A DNA stretch of 64,000 nt from Leptobrachium leishanense (taxonomy: Eukaryota > Chordata > Amphibia > Anura > Megophryidae): the NCBI GenBank assembly GCA_009667805.1, contig CM019067.1:158491049-158555048 (forward strand). The letters run 5' to 3'. Positions 59,316-64,000 of this stretch are shown here, one piece after another. Numbering within the stretch: the first letter of the stretch is position 1; the number at the start of each line of letters is the position of its first letter. The notes beneath the pieces were generated by a model, which saw only the letters and a list, made by a program, of their open reading frames with translations, was not told the origin of the DNA and ran no database searches. The position numbers were made by a program, and so were the translations under genes.

Positions 59316-60437
59316 CTAGAAATACATAACATAACTTTTTCCAATAACATTAGGACTGTCTCCATCATTATCTAGATCTATTATCCACTCATCTTGAGGA
59401 TTTGGGTATCTGATCACTTTAAGGTCAGCTATTTTATTTAGCATCTTCTTGCTAATATAGCTATATTCCTGGCGCAAATCTAGCTTAGCCATGTTTTCTC
59501 CAGCTAAACTATTTACACGTATAGGGAAGAATACCTCTTCATTTATCTTCTCTATTTCAGTTAAGAACTGAGAATGGTCACTATGCCCATTTGGTTCTGT
59601 TTCCCTTTTGTGGAGGTGAATAATTAGCACGTCATTTTCCAGACATATATCTCGAATTCTCTCGGGGGGAACACATATGGTGTTATCCTCCCGCTCTCCT
59701 GGAGTCAGGGGCTTTGGCCTTAAGAAAGAGATATCAGGTGTCTGGCTATTTCTGAAGTGGACTTCAATAGAATCTGGCCTTTCCTCAATCACATGGCAGT
59801 TACGCTGAGCATGATGGGATTGGGATCTATCGTAGCTGATTGGAACATTTACTTGGGACCAAATAACCTCATTGATAAAATCAATGATTGGATTTAACCT
59901 TTTGAGAAGGTCCATTCCAATAATTAGGCGATTTTGGGGCAGATCCACAACAATCATTGGATGCCGAATTACTTTATTCCCCAATTTAAAATCCAATTTA
60001 GCCGTGCCCAGAACTTTCAGAGATGTGCCACTCACACTCACTAGATTAGCATTAGATTTATCTAATCTAGGCTTCCTGGAGGACAGTTCTTGGACCTGTT
60101 CAAAATAATGGGCTGATATTAACGTAACTTGGCTTCCAGTGTCTAGCAAGGACGGAATATGTGGTAAATTATCTTGTAATTCTACATTCACATAATATCG
60201 GTCTTCAATGCTATGCAATTTACAGAGAAATTTAGAGTGAGATATGAAATTAGGTTTTTTACAGATTTTACCAACTGATTTTGCTCTCTCAAACGTGCTT
60301 TTGGCAGCTGTGCTGTCCATTTCGGATTCAGTCTTCTCAGCTTGCTCGCACTTAGTCTGGGGAGATAAAATACATTTTCCTTCTCTTTGCAGGGAAGGGT
60401 TTAAATCGTCAACCATACAAACATTTGTATAAATCAT
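59316..60437 (-). CDS. Retropepsin (protease) region of the LTR element
   Basis: A 373-codon frame. Residues about 83-185 form a retroviral-type aspartic protease: LLDTGSQVTLIS with the catalytic DTG at 99-101, then the RLIIGMDLL motif near 170-178. Such enzymes work as dimers and cleave the gag polyprotein. Residues about 304-335 (PIRVNSL, then KLDLRQEYSYISKKML) look like a second copy of the active-site strand with DLR in place of DTG. Upstream the frame is open beyond the shown Met but meets a TGA at 60501-60503. It ends with a normal stop and no RT follows. Confidence 0.82.
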   Translation of the reverse strand: MIYTNVCMVDDLNPSLQREGKCILSPQTKCEQAEKTESEMDSTAAKSTFERAKSVGKICKKPNFISHSKFLCKLHSIEDRYYVNVELQDNLPHIPSLLDTGSQVTLISAHYFEQVQELSSRKPRLDKSNANLVSVSGTSLKVLGTAKLDFKLGNKVIRHPMIVVDLPQNRLIIGMDLLKRLNPIIDFINEVIWSQVNVPISYDRSQSHHAQRNCHVIEERPDSIEVHFRNSQTPDISFLRPKPLTPGEREDNTICVPPERIRDICLENDVLIIHLHKRETEPNGHSDHSQFLTEIEKINEEVFFPIRVNSLAGENMAKLDLRQEYSYISKKMLNKIADLKVIRYPNPQDEWIIDLDNDGDSPNVIGKSYVMYF

Positions 60438-60595
60438 TTCATCATCACTTTCTGGTAAATTGTCATGGATACTGGTTACTTCATCAGAAACATCATCTAG
60501 TCACTGGTTGGGTGGGGCTGCAGGTGTTGCATCGCTTACAACCTGACCAGGGTTATTTCCAGTCATTAACTGAGTGATCTGATCCAGTTTTTCTG

Positions 60596-62305
60596 TCAGC
60601 ACACGGAAATCTTCCTGCATTTGACCAATACGCTGGCGTACATTATATCTCCGCTTTCTATTCGTCCTTGGGGACGAAGCTTGCGCATTATCAGACGCCT
60701 CAGATTCAGTCTTACCTCTGGTTGCTTCCTGTCTAGGTACATTTTCCCTTGATTTAACCCACTGACTTCTAGGTACCCATTGCTTCCTAGATTGAAATTT
60801 ACTTCCTGAATTTTCTCTGGCAAACCCTCTTTCCTGATCTGGCTTGGATTTTTCCTTTGAGGTATGGAGTCACGCAATATTTCCGCATAACTCTTTTTGT
60901 GGGACTCAAATTTAATATCGCCCTTTTTAACGTGAATTTCCGCTATTTCCTCAGGTGAGTTTTTCACTCTTTTCCCCTGAGTTTCTTCACTATATTCAAA
61001 TACAGTAAATAGGGTCATACTTTCTTTTAGTACCCAATCCAAACCATTTCTCGGGTCATAATCTCTTGCCAAAATAACCTTTATTTTATTTGGCAATGCG
61101 TCATAAAATAATTGGATAAATTCAAGGTTTTCAAAATCTGGGTTTCTTTCAGCCAAGCTGTACGCATTTTTAAGGACTGAAAGAAATTCACGGGGGCTTT
61201 GATTAGGTCTGCATTTTAGAGTTAAAATTGCTCTTTTCGCAGCTAGACTGGTACGGTGAGGCCCAAATTCAGATTTGACCTCAGAAACTACTTTACTCCA
61301 TTTCCTTATACCAGATTCTTTCAAAGAGTGAAAAAAATACCTATGTTTGCTTTCAAAGACCCATGGGATCAACTCAATTTTCTGAGCATCTGAATTAATT
61401 CTTAATATTCCCAAAGCTTCTTCCAACATATTTAAATGACCTATTATTTGTGACGATGCTTTAACATCAAAGATACCTACTGAGGTTTTCAAGAAATTAA
61501 TAATTTTCGTTAAATCATTAACTTTATGATATTTCTTAATAGGCTGTGGCTGGCTAGAGTGATGTGATTTGGAATACTCCTGTGTAAGAAGCTTTGCTCT
61601 TTTTTCATCATGAGATTTACTTTCACTTTCATTTTCACTCTGCTCACTCTGGCTTTTCAGATAAACAGAGCCGTCAACAGGTCTAATCAGTGATGTATGG
61701 CTTAAAGCTTTCAAAGGGAACTTCTCTAACGAAGAATTTTTAACCCTTCGAACATCAGTTTCAACCTGACATAACTCATCAGCGAATTTCTCATGTTCCC
61801 ATTTCATTCTCGCTAATTGTTTGTTTAGCCCCTTATTTAATTTGGATAATTGAGCAATCTCATCTTGCAATTGATCTTTTTCTCTTGCACACACTTTCAA
61901 TTCCGTTATCATTCGTTCTGACTCATCTTTTAATTTATTTACGGTTTCATGCAAGTCACAATTTTTATTTTCTAATCTGTCTCTGGTTTCTTTGTCATCA
62001 TTCAATCTCTTGTTCATTTCTGCGATCAAGTATATGCATTCAGGCACAATTTTTAAAGCAAACATTTCTTTGTCCTTTTTATTTGTGGCTGCACTTATCT
62101 TTCGCAAACACTCAAGAAAATTTGATTGATCTGACCAGATTGAATCAACATAATTCGATATATTTGATTGCAATTCTTTTATCCAATCAAATAAATCGTC
62201 TGTGACGTGTAACTTGTCCTTTAGATAAGACATAACATCTATCAATATTATTTGATTAGTATGTATCTCTACATCTTCCTGAGTCTCAGTTTCTGACTCT
62301 GACAT
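60596..62305 (-). CDS. gag-like protein of the LTR element
   Basis: The frame opens at 62365, but the second Met at 62305 (MSESETETQED) is the likelier start; the preceding 20 residues look like leader. From the first Met of the frame: residues about 115-205 are a long coiled coil (KLKDESERMITEL, LNKQLARMKWEHE), 235-275 are Ser/Glu/Lys-rich, and 300-460 look like a capsid region. The capsid-like part includes NQSPREFLSVLKNAYSLAE (a major-homology-like segment) and LFYDALPNKIK. No CCHC zinc knuckle is present. The last ~130 codons probably run out of frame: another frame over 60510-60850 carries an Arg/Lys-rich segment that continues towards the protease. Confidence 0.72.
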   Translation of the reverse strand: MSESETETQEDVEIHTNQIILIDVMSYLKDKLHVTDDLFDWIKELQSNISNYVDSIWSDQSNFLECLRKISAATNKKDKEMFALKIVPECIYLIAEMNKRLNDDKETRDRLENKNCDLHETVNKLKDESERMITELKVCAREKDQLQDEIAQLSKLNKGLNKQLARMKWEHEKFADELCQVETDVRRVKNSSLEKFPLKALSHTSLIRPVDGSVYLKSQSEQSENESESKSHDEKRAKLLTQEYSKSHHSSQPQPIKKYHKVNDLTKIINFLKTSVGIFDVKASSQIIGHLNMLEEALGILRINSDAQKIELIPWVFESKHRYFFHSLKESGIRKWSKVVSEVKSEFGPHRTSLAAKRAILTLKCRPNQSPREFLSVLKNAYSLAERNPDFENLEFIQLFYDALPNKIKVILARDYDPRNGLDWVLKESMTLFTVFEYSEETQGKRVKNSPEEIAEIHVKKGDIKFESHKKSYAEILRDSIPQRKNPSQIRKEGLPEKIQEVNFNLGSNGYLEVSGLNQGKMYLDRKQPEVRLNLRRLIMRKLRPQGRIESGDIMYASVLVKCRKISVC

Positions 62306-62434
62306 TTTTATACTGTTTAGTAGATAACCGTAAAAACCACAGGTCAAAATACAACAAGGAATCAAAATATATATATATATTTTATCTCTGTCTAATCAGA
62401 CAATACTGACAATTATATTCCAAACAAAAACTAC

Positions 62435-62455
62435 AATCTCGGTACAGTGCCTCCA
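62435..62455 (-). promoter_or_regulatory. Putative primer-binding site
   Basis: Three bases after the 5' LTR end, the minus strand reads TGGAGGCACTGTACCGAGAT. The TGG start is what a tRNA 3' CCA end requires. TGGAGGC followed by CGAGATT recalls tRNA-Thr, but the middle does not fit exactly, so the primer identity is uncertain. Confidence 0.5.
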
Positions 62456-62458
62456 ATT

Positions 62459-64000
62459 TGTCGGATATAATCTCTGCACGTGAATACAACACGTTTATAT
62501 ATATTGGATTGATCAGCCAAGCCTCCAATATGTCTATATTGGACTTATTGGACCTACCTCGGCAGTTGCCTCCAATATATCAGGGATTATTATTTCATAA
62601 GAAACTTATACGAGACACAAATATCAATCGTTTATATTTCTTAGAAATTATCCTGAATTCTTTTAATTGTCTGTGTTTTGCTTTAAAAAATACAATAATC
62701 AATAATCGGATAAAAATATATATATATTTATTACGTATACAAAAAAGTTTCAAATCTCATATCATAAACAAAATTTATAAACCACAATCCATCAGCATAT
62801 AAAAACTAGCTTCACAATATATGTATCTCCAGTTAGTAACTGCATATATGATTAATATCATTTACCTTATCAGTTAGTAACTAATACACAAATGGTTAAT
62901 AAACATTTCTGCTTAATACAACATGCATTTCCCAGCAAACAATGTTTAACCAGACAGCTCTTATAGATATATATATATATCTCTATGCTACATGGATCAA
63001 CAAAAGATGAGCTAATTTAAGGATAAGTAATTAAAACTTATTTAGTGAATCCTCCCCTAATCTCGAGAATTAAACTTCTAATCTTTTGCTTTTTATTTTG
63101 TAGTTATATAATTCCTTGCTTATTAATTTTAATCACAGTAATTTCCAAATTCAATATATATATTGGTATCAATCTTACAACATTCTTTTAGGAATAAATC
63201 CTTATATCCACTTCTTCATATTTCTATCTGCAGAATAGAAATTACTTAGAATTTGGATTTAATGGTATCTGAGAATCTCAGTCTAATGTTGCAAGAATAT
63301 CTACACACATATATATATAATTACATTAATTCCCCTTTTTCATACATTACCTGTCCAATTTGGATGTTGATAAGTCTGCCTTGGAATTCCTGATGTAATA
63401 ATTTTTGGAATGTGTGAAAATTATCGATATCAGATAATCAATGCATGTGAGTTAGAGAGTTGGTGAGAATCTTGATTGCCTCATGTCTTGGGACCTGCCT
63501 GCATCGTGGTGTGAGTCTGAGTGTTGGAATCTTGGACTCTCAGAGGGTCATGTGTAATGCATTGCGATGTGAGTCTCTGTCTGCTGGAATCTCCGACTGC
63601 CTCACAAAGAGTCTTGCCGCTTATTATAGCCAATTTGACGTCATGGTTAATTAATAATAATATGAATCATTATTTTTACTATCCTCTAGAGGGCAGTATT
63701 GCACTTCTTTTATTAATTCCAATTAATTCCACCATTTCTTTTTAATTCTTATCTCGGGTCAAAAAGGTCAGACTGACTTAACAAAGACCTTCTCTCTCTC
63801 AACTAGACTGTCTCTGTCATCTGATTTATAGCTCTCCTCCCTTTTAAAATTACTTAGAGCCCTATCAGCTAAATTCTTTTCTGGTAAACTCAACAGAATC
63901 TATTCTTTAGTAATTTTTATTATTTACCAATTATATACTATATTTTGGAGTATATTTCCTACTGTAAATATAATAAAATATACCCTGATTATAAACATAT
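62459..64000 (-). repeat. 5' LTR, cut by the window edge
   Basis: First 1,542 bp of a ~1.86-kb LTR, without the TA-flanked insertion. It ends (minus strand) in ATATCCGACA next to the primer-binding site. Transcription of the element should start within it, but I cannot place the TATA box or poly(A) site with confidence because AT-rich motifs are everywhere. Confidence 0.9.

Larger units (their letters stand above)
55300..64000 (-). mobile_element. LTR retroelement (gag-pro, no visible pol)
   Basis: Minus-strand element: 3' LTR 55300-58202, internal region 58203-62458, and 5' LTR from 62459 beyond the window edge. The LTRs begin TGTC and end GACA. Only gag and protease are recognisable, and no reverse transcriptase, RNase H, integrase or envelope frame is visible. 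By eye the two LTRs differ at about 15-20 places in ~1.54 kb. That suggests a recent insertion, perhaps using another element's enzymes. It could be Ty3/Gypsy-like or an endogenous retrovirus; I cannot decide. Confidence 0.88.

Overview
This window reads as repeat-dense vertebrate DNA, most likely from an anuran amphibian. I infer this from the mixture of CR1 with an 8-bp 3' tail repeat, L1, Tc1, several hAT, PIF/Harbinger-like and TTAA-targeting (piggyBac-like) families, and an endogenous LTR retroelement. I cannot name a species. I found no convincing host gene, tRNA, rRNA or CRISPR array. Almost everything recognisable is a transposable element, and many are nested with target-site duplications (TSDs) still readable.

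Left third (1-14 kb): a hAT element with subterminal repeats (1841-2503); a hAT-like element with a perfect 8-bp TSD carrying two minisatellites and a long foldback (3316-5007); a TTAA-type element nested in another (5076-6171); a 5'-truncated Tc1 (to 8137); and a 5.3-kb Harbinger-like TIR pair (8614-13938) enclosing a second TIR element (9063-13591). The latter holds the best gene of the window, an apparently intact five-exon Myb/SANT-like gene (9569-11555, 248 codons) with a tandemly duplicated acidic exon.

Middle (14-55 kb): a CR1 copy inside a ~280-bp inverted repeat, itself split by a TTAA element that contains another TTAA element (14.2-18.0 kb); a hAT with an 8-bp TSD carrying an L1 ORF1 remnant (19062-21586); a TA-flanked element with a foldback and ~1-kb minisatellite (24094-25590); several CAGGGTTATTC-type MITEs with 3-bp TSDs; five copies of the hairpin-rich TTAA family (here family B), plus diverged relatives; a second CR1 copy; an L1 ORF2 remnant; and an SGNH-hydrolase-like remnant (49.66-50.18 kb). 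Between these lie long stretches where I recognise nothing.

Right end (55.3-64 kb): one minus-strand LTR retroelement with long, about 1% diverged LTRs, a coiled-coil gag and a retropepsin ORF but no visible reverse transcriptase or integrase. Its 3' LTR is interrupted by a second TA-flanked minisatellite element, and the 5' LTR supplies the empty site.

The most unusual signals are: (1) the Myb/SANT gene with exon duplication inside hAT-like termini; (2) one minisatellite motif shared by two element types with different TIRs and TSDs; (3) family B, built as a chain of near-perfect hairpins including a conserved 83-bp TTAA-bounded one; and (4) the LTR element whose protease ORF seems to carry a second, degenerate retropepsin-like segment. 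All homology calls come from reading the sequence and remembered family features; no database search was run.
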